From: Nitrospira sp.
Lineage (GTDB): Bacteria > Nitrospirota > Nitrospiria > Nitrospirales > Nitrospiraceae
Length of the DNA: 64,000 bases
Reading direction: 5' to 3'
Assembly (NCBI GenBank): GCA_018242685.1
Contig: JAFEBM010000024.1
Coordinates: 1 to 64,000 of the forward strand
Shown here: one piece after another, positions 7,203 through 15,601 of the stretch
Position numbering within the stretch: position 1 is the first letter of the stretch
Layout of the letters: each line of letters starts with the position of its first letter
Notes under the pieces: model-generated
What the model was told of the DNA's origin: nothing
What the model saw: the letters and a program-made list of their open reading frames with translations, nothing else
Databases searched by the model: none
Program-made: the position numbers and the translations under genes

Positions 7203-7814
7203 GTGATCCGGAATCATCGCTCTTCGCTTGTCGCCGGGGTAAGTGTCGTCCTCGCTCTGTCAGGATGCGGACAGGAAACAAAGGTGACTCGTGTCGATAC
7301 CGGGGTCGTGACTGATTTGAGCGGTCGGTGGAACGACACGGATTCTCGGATGGTCGCCGAAGCGATGGTCAAGGATGCGCTGCAATATCCGTGGCTGGGG
7401 AATTTTGAAAAGACGAACCAACGTCAGCCAGTCGTCATCGTGGGGACGGTCTTGAACAGCAGTCATGAACATATTAGCGTGCAAACCTTCATCACGGATT
7501 TGGAACGAGAACTCACCAATTCTCAGAAAGTCACGTTCGTGGCCGGTAAAGGCGAGCGCGACGAGGTGCGAAGCGAACGGAAAGAGCAAGCCATCTACGC
7601 GCTCGAAGAGACCCAGAAAGCCCCAGGAAAAGAGACAGGGGCTGATTTCATGATGAAGGGTACGATCGCCACCATTCTTGACGAAGCCGATGGAACCAAA
7701 GCGGTCTTCTACCAAGTGGATCTTCAGATGATCGATCTGGAGAGCAATGCAAAAGTCTGGTACGGGCAGAAGAAGATCAAGAAGGTGGTTGAAAGAAAAC
7801 GCACCATCTTTTAG
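7203..7814 (+). CDS. lpoB: LpoB-like penicillin-binding protein activator lipoprotein
   Basis: A 203-residue lipoprotein with GTG start (GGAGG at 7193-7197), lipobox LSGC and Cys22. The mature sequence VTRVDTGVVTDLSGRWNDTDSRMVAEAM and the later GADFMMKGTI and FYQVDLQMIDLESNAKVWYGQKKIKK are characteristic of the LpoB/PBP-activator family. In E. coli LpoB reaches from the outer membrane through the peptidoglycan to stimulate PBP1b. Here it begins 44 bases after the LPP20 gene and 15 bases before the COG3014-like gene. Function as a cell-wall synthase activator is inferred from family; the partner synthase is not in the window. Confidence 0.85.
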   Translation: MIRNHRSSLVAGVSVVLALSGCGQETKVTRVDTGVVTDLSGRWNDTDSRMVAEAMVKDALQYPWLGNFEKTNQRQPVVIVGTVLNSSHEHISVQTFITDLERELTNSQKVTFVAGKGERDEVRSERKEQAIYALEETQKAPGKETGADFMMKGTIATILDEADGTKAVFYQVDLQMIDLESNAKVWYGQKKIKKVVERKRTIF

Positions 7815-7829
7815 GTTCCACGGACGCTG

Positions 7830-9290
7830 TTGAACCCAATTCTCCCACGCTCTGCCCACGGGCTGATTTCGTTGCTGCCGTTTCTTGCCGTTCTCGTGCT
7901 GTTGACCGGGTGCGGTCCTTCCGTCAATCGTTACCTCCTCATTGAACAAAGCCTCGTTGCCGGTGATCCGCAACAGGCCGCGGCCATCGTCGAACAAACA
8001 GAGAACGAGTATGGAGCAAAGGGGCGGTTACTGTATGAAATGGATCGGGGAATGGTGCTGCAGCTGGCAGGTCGATACCAACAAAGCAGTGCGGTATTAG
8101 AACAAGCGGAAGAGGAGGTCGAGCGGCTCTATACCAGGACCATCCGTTCGGAAACCGCCGCATTTCTCACCAACGACAATGCCTTGCCGTACGAAGGCGA
8201 CGCCTATGAACATGTCATGATCAACGTGATCAAGGCGTTGAACTATGCGGCTCAGGGGCAACTTCAGGAAGCACTGGTGGAGGCGCGACGTATCGACCAT
8301 CGCTTGAATGTGCTCAGCGACCGAGTGACGGATGCCGATCGGTACCGGAATGACGGGTTTGCCCGGTATTTAAGCGGTATTCTGTACGAGGCAACCGGTG
8401 ATCTCAATAACGCGTTTATCGCCTATCGCAACGCATATGAAGCGTACGGATCGATGAGCGGGTGGTCGAAGATGTCCGTTCCTTCTTCCCTGCAGTCCGA
8501 TCTCTTGCGCACAACGGAGGCGCTCAACTTAACCACCGAGTTTGCCGGGTATCGACAGACTTTCCCTGAGGTCGAATGGCAGTCCAGTGCATCCCAAGAG
8601 CAGCTCGCCCAAGTCGTAATGATCAGCTATAATGGTCGCGCTCCGAGGAAAGAGGATCTGTTCTTGGATCTACCCATTAGTCTGGATGCGCTGCAGTTGG
8701 TCTTGATCAATCGTGGAGTCTTCCAGTCCCCCTATCAGCGAAATCGCGCAGTGGACAGCGTGCTCTATGGACTCAACGGGCAGGTCGTTCGCGTGGCGCT
8801 CCCGCGGTTAGTCCCGCAAAAAACACGGGTGGCGTTTGAAAATATGACGCTGACCGATTCGTCCGGCCACTCGGTCAGTGCACGATCGGAACTCGCGCAA
8901 AATGTGACGGCTCTTGCAGAAAAGAGCCTTTCGGAACGCTTGCCGGCGATCACTGTGAAAGCGCTCGCTCGAGCGGCGACGAAGTATGCGATAGCGGAAG
9001 GCATCACCAGAGGTGCGCAGCATGCGGCTGGAAGGGATGGCGCTCCCTGGGTTGGACTGCTGGTTGCGTTGCTGGCTCATGGGCTGGCCGTGGCCTCCGA
9101 AGAAGCCGACAAGCGAAGTTGGCAGACCTTGCCCGACGAAATTCATGTGGCCCGGACATGGGTATCGCCTGGTCAGTACCAGGTGTCCATTCAACCGCCG
9201 GGACAAGAGGTGCCGACCACGAAAGATGGACAAACGATCGCGCTGACTGCAGGCCAGACGATGTTCATCATTCAGCGTGTGATGCAATGA
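7830..9290 (+). CDS. COG3014-like lipoprotein
   Basis: A 486-residue lipoprotein with TTG start, lipobox LLTGC and Cys28. The N-terminal half is helical and TPR-like (YEMDRGMVLQLAGRYQQSSAVLEQAEEEVERL, LNYAAQGQLQEALVEARRI, YEATGDLNNAFIAYRNAYEAYG). The C-terminal half contains an alanine-rich hydrophobic stretch (about 395-425, PWVGLLVALLAHGLAVA) and a beta-rich tail with a FIIQRV end. This arrangement matches the uncharacterised COG3014 proteins, which I recall occurring beside LpoB and LPP20 genes in other proteobacteria. It probably forms part of the same envelope complex. The next gene starts within its last codons (ATG 9287, TGA 9288-9290), so translation is coupled. Confidence 0.75.
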   Translation: MNPILPRSAHGLISLLPFLAVLVLLTGCGPSVNRYLLIEQSLVAGDPQQAAAIVEQTENEYGAKGRLLYEMDRGMVLQLAGRYQQSSAVLEQAEEEVERLYTRTIRSETAAFLTNDNALPYEGDAYEHVMINVIKALNYAAQGQLQEALVEARRIDHRLNVLSDRVTDADRYRNDGFARYLSGILYEATGDLNNAFIAYRNAYEAYGSMSGWSKMSVPSSLQSDLLRTTEALNLTTEFAGYRQTFPEVEWQSSASQEQLAQVVMISYNGRAPRKEDLFLDLPISLDALQLVLINRGVFQSPYQRNRAVDSVLYGLNGQVVRVALPRLVPQKTRVAFENMTLTDSSGHSVSARSELAQNVTALAEKSLSERLPAITVKALARAATKYAIAEGITRGAQHAAGRDGAPWVGLLVALLAHGLAVASEEADKRSWQTLPDEIHVARTWVSPGQYQVSIQPPGQEVPTTKDGQTIALTAGQTMFIIQRVMQ

Positions 9291-10426
9291 TGCGTGCCGG
9301 TCAATCTTCTTTCCGACAAGGCATCGCGGGTTTCCTGTGCCTGTGGTTAATGGTGTCCGCATCAACGGCCTGTACCTGGTTCACTGGAACAGGGAAGCCG
9401 GGGTGGGTCGATGGCCGGAGTGTGGAATATCCATCGACTCAATACCTGACCGGTGTCGGTCAAGCGGACACTCGAAGCAATGCGGAGGATCAGGCCTATG
9501 CGGCCGTGGCCCGCATCTTCAAGGCGGAAGTCGCGGCGCAGGCTAAGGACTGGGAATCGTATCGGGTCGTTGAGAATCATGGTGTCTCCAACGCCGAGCG
9601 GCGGCTCACGATCGACAATGTGACGAAAGTCTCGACCGATAAAGTGCTTGAAAACGTCAGGATCGCCGATGTGTGGCACGACCCGGACAGCCGGTCGTAC
9701 TACGCTCTTGGCGTGATGAATCGTGCTCAGGCCGAGGCCGCGTTGCTGGAGAAGGTGACGGCGTTGGATGGGGCGATCGAGGCGGATGTCGCCGAGTCAC
9801 GACAAACGACCGACAAACTGGCGAAGGTCCGCGCGCTTCGGCGGGCCGACAGAAATCTCGTGCTGCGCGAGGTCTACAACACGGATTTGCGGGTAATCCG
9901 TCTCAACGGGCACGGTACCTCATCCGGCTATCAGGTAAACGAATTATCCGATGAGTTGGAGCAATTTCTTGCCACGAATCTGGTACTTGCGGTACAAGTG
10001 TCCGGCGACCATGCAGAACCGGTGGGGCGTGCATTGGCGGAAGGGTTGATCCGAGAAGGGCTTCACGTGACCACAAAGACGGAACATGAAGAGGTTGGCT
10101 CTCCGGAATTGATCGTCCGAGGCACTGTCCGCCTATTCCCCGTCGAGGTGCGGGACCCGAATTTCAAGTACGTTCGATGGTGTAGTGATTTTGAGATAGT
10201 GGAACCTGGGACGGGACGCGTCCTTGGAGCGGTGGCGCAGGGTGGAAAGGAAGGACATCTGACAGAGCGTGAAGCCACGGCGAAGACCCTGCGCGTGGTG
10301 CAACAAGAATTGTCGTCGGATGTCGCAAAGGCGATTGCCGCGCATATCTTCGGCGACGTCGCGCTGCCCGAGGCGGCCACGATACCGGCGGGTTGCCCAC
10401 GAGAAGAATCAGAGGTGAGGCGGTAA
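9287..10426 (+). CDS. large LPP20/FlgT-like lipoprotein
   Basis: A 379-residue lipoprotein with Cys29 after SASTA. The first part (PGWVDGRSVEYPSTQYLTGVG, then ADTRSNAEDQAYAAVARIF) repeats the LPP20 theme of the gene at 6592. The second part (from about residue 200: LREVYNTDLRVIRLNG, then ELIVRGTVRLFPVEV and FEIVEPGTGRVLGAV) resembles the CsgG/FlgT-type fold, in which small beta-alpha repeats sense or bind envelope components. It overlaps the COG3014-like gene by 4 bases, so both are likely made in fixed ratio. It ends the lipoprotein run; the next gene is an antitoxin-like protein 31 bases on. A long N-terminal extension from 9119 is rejected because it has no signal peptide. Confidence 0.72.
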   Translation: MMRAGQSSFRQGIAGFLCLWLMVSASTACTWFTGTGKPGWVDGRSVEYPSTQYLTGVGQADTRSNAEDQAYAAVARIFKAEVAAQAKDWESYRVVENHGVSNAERRLTIDNVTKVSTDKVLENVRIADVWHDPDSRSYYALGVMNRAQAEAALLEKVTALDGAIEADVAESRQTTDKLAKVRALRRADRNLVLREVYNTDLRVIRLNGHGTSSGYQVNELSDELEQFLATNLVLAVQVSGDHAEPVGRALAEGLIREGLHVTTKTEHEEVGSPELIVRGTVRLFPVEVRDPNFKYVRWCSDFEIVEPGTGRVLGAVAQGGKEGHLTEREATAKTLRVVQQELSSDVAKAIAAHIFGDVALPEAATIPAGCPREESEVRR

Positions 10427-10457
10427 ATGAACGTTCTTTCATGAGGAGGCAGCGATC

Positions 10458-10727
10458 GTGAAAAAGACCGACGAACTATCCACCAGCCGAGCCCCACGCA
10501 GCAGGGGGCGGGGATTGACCAAGTCAGGACAAAAGATTTCCAGCCGTCTGGCCAAGCGGCGATTGAACGACCGATTGAAGGAAGACACGGCGGCCTTCAA
10601 TAGCGGGAATCTCGCCGACACCTTGCGAAAAGAAGGGTACGAAGAGGTGCCGCTCGATGAACTCCAAGATAGGCTCTCCAAACTCCAAGGGCCGCTCGCG
10701 GAAATCATTCTGAAGGGGAGGGTATAA
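10458..10727 (+). CDS. antitoxin-like partner of the PIN protein
   Basis: A small basic protein (89 residues). The N-terminus is rich in Lys, Arg and Ser (APRSRGRGLTKSGQKISSRLAKRR), while the C-terminal half (YEEVPLDELQDRLSKLQGPLAEII) is acidic and helical. It ends 4 bases before the PIN-domain gene, with GGGGA between, and the pair has the usual antitoxin-first order. No ribbon-helix-helix or AbrB motif is visible, so the DNA-binding mode is unknown. GTG 10458 is the start; AGGAGG at 10442-10447 is 10 bases upstream. Confidence 0.6.
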   Translation: MKKTDELSTSRAPRSRGRGLTKSGQKISSRLAKRRLNDRLKEDTAAFNSGNLADTLRKEGYEEVPLDELQDRLSKLQGPLAEIILKGRV

Positions 10728-10731
10728 GGGG

Positions 10732-11175
10732 ATGCCATACTACTATTTCGACTCAACCGCACTCATTAAGCGCTACAGCATGGAACGGGGCACGAGGATC
10801 GTGAATAAGCTGATGGTGAAGCGCGGGAAGGTCGCGATCGTCCCGACATGGACCGTGACGGACTTCTATTCGATTCTGTGCGCACGCGCTCAAGAGGGGC
10901 AGATTACGCGGGATGATTGCTACTCGGTTCTCTATAAGTTCGAAATCGAATCCAAGCAGGGACTCTACCAGTTTGTCGCGCCGAAGATGGAAACCTACCT
11001 GGCCACGAAAGAATTGGTCTTGGAGTATCCGTTCCTGCGATCACCTCAGGTGATGCATCTGGCATTGGCATTGGAGCTGAAGCCGTTGCGACTGACCGTC
11101 GTCAGCGCGGATCCCCAGTTGCTGGCGGCGTCAAAAACCGCTGGACTGCATATTATCAATCCGGCAGAAGACTAA
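10732..11175 (+). CDS. PIN-domain protein (VapC-like toxin)
   Basis: A 147-residue PIN domain. The first acidic residue is Asp7 in YYYFDSTALIKRY, Asp44 follows in TVTDFYSIL, and the last is Asp127 in VVSADPQLLAAS. The usual mid-domain aspartate in the RxxDAxHLA motif is replaced (RSPQVMHLALAL), so one metal ligand of the RNase site is absent and activity may be weak or lost. PIN toxins cut tRNA or mRNA when free of antitoxin. It overlaps no gene and follows its partner by 4 bases. The pair sits directly behind the lipoprotein run and may be a later insertion. Confidence 0.75.
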   Translation: MPYYYFDSTALIKRYSMERGTRIVNKLMVKRGKVAIVPTWTVTDFYSILCARAQEGQITRDDCYSVLYKFEIESKQGLYQFVAPKMETYLATKELVLEYPFLRSPQVMHLALALELKPLRLTVVSADPQLLAASKTAGLHIINPAED

Positions 11176-11204
11176 TGATGCCGTACGTTTCGGAATGAGG
11201 GCGA

Positions 11205-12080
11205 TCATGTGGCTTGGATGTTGACCGATCGCCCGGGCGATGTCTCTTCCGAGGACTGTCTGAGCAATTCCATGACGGCGCGATTCCAACCGGCTGGGCC
11301 GATGCCCGGCGCACGAATGAGGTTCGGCAGGTTGATGTCGGGGTCGTACGAGCCGTCTGGTTTTTGCACCAACACTGGACGATCGACCGTCAGTAGGAGA
11401 GAGAGGTCGTTCAGGCTATCGCCGATACCGATGGTTTCGATGTCGTCCGGCAGGTCAGCCAGTCGCCCTTGTCGTTTGTAGCAGCGCAGAAGAATTTCTG
11501 CCGCGCGACCCTTGTCGTTGTTTCCCGTCAAGTGAAAGAAACGTCCACCCCTTGTCCAACTCAGACCTCGAGTCACGATTTGGCGACAGACTTCTTCGAT
11601 CAACTTGGGAGGGCCGTTCACCAAAAACGGCTCATCGAATTCCCGCAACATAGCCCGTAACGCGGCTTCTCGGGAGAGACCTGTGTTCGCCATGACTTCG
11701 TCGACCGACAGGTCGCCGAATCCTCGGAGCGGTGTGCCCACCGCGTCTTCGATTTGCCGGAGTACATCCCGGAGGAGCGCATAGGGCGTCCCGAGTTCGA
11801 TGATGTGATAACTGGAACGACGTCGTGACCGCTCCAGGGGGAAGTCAAAGGTATTGAGGGGCACAAAGACCGCCGCGCCGTTCTCGACGATGAAGGGATG
11901 GTGGTGATCAAGACGCTCTCGAAGCGGTTCGATTTCCGCGCGGGTTTTTCCGGAGACGAGAATAACCGGGATGTTCTCCAAACGAAGGGCCTCAAGGGCC
12001 GGTCTCGCCTCGTCAAAGGAATACGTGTGGTTGTCCAACAGACAACCGTCCAGGTCTGTAAATAGAATATAGCGTGACAT
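11205..12080 (-). CDS. mpgP: HAD-IIB phosphatase, mannosyl/glucosyl-3-phosphoglycerate phosphatase-like
   Basis: A 291-residue HAD-superfamily phosphatase. All four HAD motifs are visible: FTDLDGCLLD (nucleophile Asp9, acid Asp11), VSGKTR (motif II), GNNDKGRA (motif III Lys) and GIGDSLNDLSLL (motif IV). The VSGKTRAEIEPL start and NGAAVFVP segment fit the MPGP/GPGP subfamily, which removes the phosphate from sugar-3-phosphoglycerate to release mannosyl- or glucosylglycerate. It is the last gene of the minus-strand operon led by gpgS, which supports the glucosyl substrate. The sugar itself cannot be read from the sequence. Confidence 0.85.
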   Translation of the reverse strand: MSRYILFTDLDGCLLDNHTYSFDEARPALEALRLENIPVILVSGKTRAEIEPLRERLDHHHPFIVENGAAVFVPLNTFDFPLERSRRRSSYHIIELGTPYALLRDVLRQIEDAVGTPLRGFGDLSVDEVMANTGLSREAALRAMLREFDEPFLVNGPPKLIEEVCRQIVTRGLSWTRGGRFFHLTGNNDKGRAAEILLRCYKRQGRLADLPDDIETIGIGDSLNDLSLLLTVDRPVLVQKPDGSYDPDINLPNLIRAPGIGPAGWNRAVMELLRQSSEETSPGRSVNIQAT

Positions 12081-12084
12081 GGGT

Positions 12085-12792
12085 TTAGAGATGTCGTAGG
12101 TCCTCGTTGATCTGCGACCGGGAATGTCCGGCCAGACGTCGCTCCAGGAAATCCTTCGCCAGATCCCTACCGCCCAACCCCAGCGCCAGCGCGGCGGCTA
12201 AGACGAGGCCTCCCCAGGTAATCCCGAATCCAACGACGACGATGTGTTGGGCAATCCCCAGCTGCTCAAGCGCCATGGCCACCGTCAAGAGTTGAATGCC
12301 CCACCGGGTCCCGGCTGCGATCCAGCGGGCCGGAGGCAACCCCGCGTTCACGGCGGCGATGAGGACGGCCTGCGACACGAAATTCGAGACGAGATAGCCG
12401 CTGATCCCGATCACGGCCGCGGTGACCAAATGGGGGATATACGACAAGAGCGAGCGAGCCGCTTCATTGATCGGAGCCACGTCGAGGGCACTCAAGGATG
12501 CCGTGGTGGCGAAGATCACGATCAACCAGTAAGTAATGCGGCCGATAAGGTAGGATGGATCGGCTTTGATGCCTCCCCTCAGCAGAGCCGCGGCGATACC
12601 GATCCGATCGCAGAGTCGATCCAGGCCGATCACGCGAAGCAGTCGTTCCATCAAATGCCCCATGCCCCAGGCGGCGACCAGACCGACCAGCAAGAGAATC
12701 ATCATGGCCAGGACATTGGGAAGAATGGCGAAGACGCGTTCGCCGAGAGCAGCGACTGGTCCGAGTAACGTATGTTCCCAGTTTGAAGTCAT
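12085..12792 (-). CDS. conserved TM-helix (mechanosensitive-channel-like) membrane protein
   Basis: A 235-residue inner-membrane protein with about five hydrophobic segments: VLAMMILLLVGLVAAWGMGHL near residue 32, WLIVIFATTASLSAL near 90, HLVTAAVIGISGYLVSNF near 122, a weaker one near 165, and a glycine-rich last helix (VVGFGITWGGLVLAAALALGLGGRDLAKDFLERRL). The Gly/Ala pattern and the GLGGRDLAKDFLERRL end match the TM-helix domain of small MscS-related proteins. MscS-type channels release solutes on hypo-osmotic shock. ATG 12792 overlaps the stop of the upstream glycosyltransferase (ATGA) and follows AAAGGAG. Its place among osmolyte-synthesis genes suggests it lets out the solute made by the same operon. 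Confidence 0.75.
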   Translation of the reverse strand: MTSNWEHTLLGPVAALGERVFAILPNVLAMMILLLVGLVAAWGMGHLMERLLRVIGLDRLCDRIGIAAALLRGGIKADPSYLIGRITYWLIVIFATTASLSALDVAPINEAARSLLSYIPHLVTAAVIGISGYLVSNFVSQAVLIAAVNAGLPPARWIAAGTRWGIQLLTVAMALEQLGIAQHIVVVGFGITWGGLVLAAALALGLGGRDLAKDFLERRLAGHSRSQINEDLRHL

Positions 12793-14114
12793 GGCTGACT
12801 CCTTTCTGGCCTCGCGGGGGCAGCACCGATGACTTCCCGCGCATCTTGAGACTGAGGCCAACGTGCGACAAGATATTCTTTCTGTTTTTCGAACGTTCGG
12901 CAGAGCCCTTCGATGAGGTGTTCGGCTTCTGCAGTCGTCAACCCTTGACTATCCAGCACGAATGACGCGGTCTTCCCCAAATAGAGCGGGGTCAGCGCTT
13001 TCAGGAGATGCTCTTGTGGAAGCACGCTCTGATGATGCGCGAGGGCGGCATCATAAATAATTTGGGCCCACAGCGAATCGGGAATGCGGAAATCCCGTCT
13101 GGAGACGTCCCGAAGACGGGACAGCTGATCCAGCGCGTCTTCGGAGAGAATACGCGTCCAAATAGGGTGCAGGTCCGTCAGTCCGAGATGAAACAAATCC
13201 ACCATCCGTTCGACATTGACATTCACCGGCTCGACTCCCACCTCATACTGGAAGCCGAAGAGAGGCACCTTTCGTGAGTCTATGACGGGAAGCCAGCTGG
13301 AGGCATGGGCTTCCATCAAGGCGAATAAGGCGCCCACCACCTGTCGTAACATGGAGGACAGGTCGGCGGCAGGGTCCTTGGGGTCATGAATCTTGGCTCC
13401 GAGAAAACTCTGACACACCTTCGCACCGCTCGTAATGGCTTCGGTCGTCATCCAAATGTCGATCCCGAAGCGCGCGACATCGGACTCCCAGACATGCTTC
13501 TCGAGATAGTGTTGGGCCAGGTCTCCAGTGAATCCGAAATCTCCGCCGATCGGCTGACGGACTTCCTGCCCATAGAGGGCTCTGGTAAGCGGATAGGCAA
13601 TGCTGTTGGTGATGGTCCCGTCGTACTTGTGGCGTCGATAGTACGGGGCCACATAGTCGTAGCCTTCTTTGATGATCGGATGAAGGAGCAGTTCCATCCA
13701 CTCCGGTGTGATGCTGCGGACATCCGAATCGACGACGGCACAGGCTTTGACTTTGAGCCGCCGAGCGATCTCGAAAATCGTGCGAAACGCGCTGCCTTTG
13801 CCGGGGATTCCGTGATAGGGCGTGACAATCCGCTGGAGCGTGCTCTGCCGATCGCTGATAAAGAGGGGTTCCAGATCGACCATGGTGTGGGCGACGATGG
13901 CCGAAGTATCGTCGGTGGAGCCGCCGTCGGCATTCACCAGGACGGCACGATGGCCGGGAAAATATTTTGCCAGCCCCGCTCCCACGGCGCGAACGACATG
14001 TCCTATCGTGCCGGCATTATTGAAGCTGGGAATGCCGACCAGAATATCGGCGCTGCGCACCGTTCCCAGCAACTCTTCGGTTTCAGACGTGAGTGGAATC
14101 AGTCCGGTGTTCAT
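12789..14114 (-). CDS. glycosyltransferase (GT-A fold, glucosylglycerate/MGG synthase candidate)
   Basis: A 441-residue soluble glycosyltransferase. It begins with a GT-A nucleotide-binding strand (ADILVGIPSFNNAGTIGHVV), has NADGGSTDDTS, then the metal-binding DxD as DSD in CAVVDSDVRSITPEWM, and a GGDFGFTGDLAQHYLE acceptor-side loop. A helical C-terminal region follows from about residue 300. The start at 14114 overlaps the gpgS stop (ATGA). In other bacteria the second glycosyltransferase beside gpgS either makes glucosylglycerate directly or adds a second sugar to give mannosyl- or glucosyl-glucosylglycerate. Which reaction applies here is undecided. Confidence 0.8.
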   Translation of the reverse strand: MNTGLIPLTSETEELLGTVRSADILVGIPSFNNAGTIGHVVRAVGAGLAKYFPGHRAVLVNADGGSTDDTSAIVAHTMVDLEPLFISDRQSTLQRIVTPYHGIPGKGSAFRTIFEIARRLKVKACAVVDSDVRSITPEWMELLLHPIIKEGYDYVAPYYRRHKYDGTITNSIAYPLTRALYGQEVRQPIGGDFGFTGDLAQHYLEKHVWESDVARFGIDIWMTTEAITSGAKVCQSFLGAKIHDPKDPAADLSSMLRQVVGALFALMEAHASSWLPVIDSRKVPLFGFQYEVGVEPVNVNVERMVDLFHLGLTDLHPIWTRILSEDALDQLSRLRDVSRRDFRIPDSLWAQIIYDAALAHHQSVLPQEHLLKALTPLYLGKTASFVLDSQGLTTAEAEHLIEGLCRTFEKQKEYLVARWPQSQDAREVIGAAPARPERSQP

Positions 14115-15355
14115 GAGACGGGTTGCCGTGTTTCCGCTGCGGGATCCCAAGCATGGTCTTGTTCCACAGCATCCATGAGCCGATGAAAAATATCGGGTAC
14201 GGCGTGGGCGACGCGGCTCCAGTTCGAGATCATAGGGACGCCCAACGGGTCTCCGAGGAAACTGTCCGTCGCCAACGTCATGCCGCGCAAAAACACTTCG
14301 ACGGCGCGCCGTTCTTCATGGCGGTCAAAGCGCAAACTGTTGATCGCCGCGTCATTTTCATACCGGCTGATGGCTTCTTGCGCGGCTTGGAGATACGTGG
14401 CCCGCAATGTCTTGAGGGTGCTTTCCGACAAGACCAGCCCTTCACTCGCCAGGTTGCGGAATAGCGACTTGGTGATGTCCACGCACATTTTCAGCAACCC
14501 CGCATCCGGATTGTGCGTCGATAGCGTTTGATGCTTGTGCTCATAGGCATCGGCGATATCCGCTTGGCAGATCCGTCGGAGCGCGCAATTGCGGTACACT
14601 TCCGCCAGCATGCCGATTTCCAACCCCCAGTCGCCTGGAATACGGTTGATCCAGGCCAGATCTCGCACCATCGCAAATTCACCGGCCAGCGGGTATCGAA
14701 AGCTGTCCAGAAACGAGAGCATGGGGTGCGGTCCGACCAGCAGTTGCAGGCTGCGGATCAACGGAGTGATGAAGAGACGCGTCACCCGTCCATGCATCCG
14801 GTCCGTGACGCGGCTGTAGTATCCTTTACAAAATTCGTACGCGAGGTTCGGATTGGCGACGGGGTAACAGAGGCGAGCGAGGTACTGACGGTCGTAGCTC
14901 ACGATGTCGCAGTCATGAAGAGCGATCACCTGGCTCTCGCCTCGGGCCAGCACATAGCCGTAGGCCGTCCAACATCCGCGTCCTTTGCCCTGGAGCCCGA
15001 TGTCGATTTCATGTGAGACGAGCGTATTCAAGAGTGCCTGGATCCTGGTGCCGTCGTTCCAGATCACGCGGACGCGTTGGGGCAGCTGGGAAAAAAATTG
15101 CTTGGCCAGTCTGAACTCCAACGCGGAGGCTTGATCCAAGGAGATGACGATTTCGTTGACATACCGAACTTCGCTGAGGATTTCGACGATTCGCTTGAGA
15201 GCCGGCCGCTCCAGCTCCGCATAGAGCGATGGGAGGACCAAGGCGATCGGAGTCGTCTTCGCGTACCGTTCAAGCTCTTGCTCGAGCTGCTCGATATTGG
15301 ATTGCCCAAGACGGTGGAGAACGGTGACGACCCCATTTTGATAAAAATCAGACAC
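14111..15355 (-). CDS. gpgS: glucosyl-3-phosphoglycerate synthase (GT81-like)
   Basis: A 414-residue protein resembling GT81 glucosyl-3-phosphoglycerate synthase, which joins NDP-glucose and 3-phosphoglycerate. Visible features are IALVLPSLYAELERPALKRI at the start, VIWNDGTRI, GKGRGCWTAYGYVLARGESQVIALHDCDIVSYD with the DxD metal motif as DCD, and GEFAMVRDLAWINRIPGDWGLEIGML in the acceptor domain, a stretch well kept in GpgS enzymes. It is the first gene of a four-gene minus-strand operon with 4-base overlaps to the next two genes. The promoter should lie in 15356-15601. The product would be a compatible solute precursor for osmotic or nitrogen-limited conditions. Confidence 0.88.
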   Translation of the reverse strand: MSDFYQNGVVTVLHRLGQSNIEQLEQELERYAKTTPIALVLPSLYAELERPALKRIVEILSEVRYVNEIVISLDQASALEFRLAKQFFSQLPQRVRVIWNDGTRIQALLNTLVSHEIDIGLQGKGRGCWTAYGYVLARGESQVIALHDCDIVSYDRQYLARLCYPVANPNLAYEFCKGYYSRVTDRMHGRVTRLFITPLIRSLQLLVGPHPMLSFLDSFRYPLAGEFAMVRDLAWINRIPGDWGLEIGMLAEVYRNCALRRICQADIADAYEHKHQTLSTHNPDAGLLKMCVDITKSLFRNLASEGLVLSESTLKTLRATYLQAAQEAISRYENDAAINSLRFDRHEERRAVEVFLRGMTLATDSFLGDPLGVPMISNWSRVAHAVPDIFHRLMDAVEQDHAWDPAAETRQPVS

Positions 15356-15601
15356 AATATCCTCTTTGCGGATCCCTGATTATTGCTGAAAGCCGGTCTC
15401 GCGTAAAGCCGGAGAGACGAGAAAGTGCAGACTATACCCGGGACTCGCCTGGATGCAAACAGTGAGATTGCAGGGAGTATACCATCGTTGCCTATCGGCA
15501 AAACCCCTAGACATGATCGTTTCACGCATGATTGACCGGAAAGCTAGTGGAAATATCCTATGGAGATGTAGGGAAAAGCAGGCAGAAGTGGAGGGATTCT
15601 C

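Noticed and set aside
9119-9286. N-terminal extension of the large LPP20/FlgT-like lipoprotein
   Set aside because: It overlaps the coding end of the COG3014-like gene in another frame and would bury the signal peptide.
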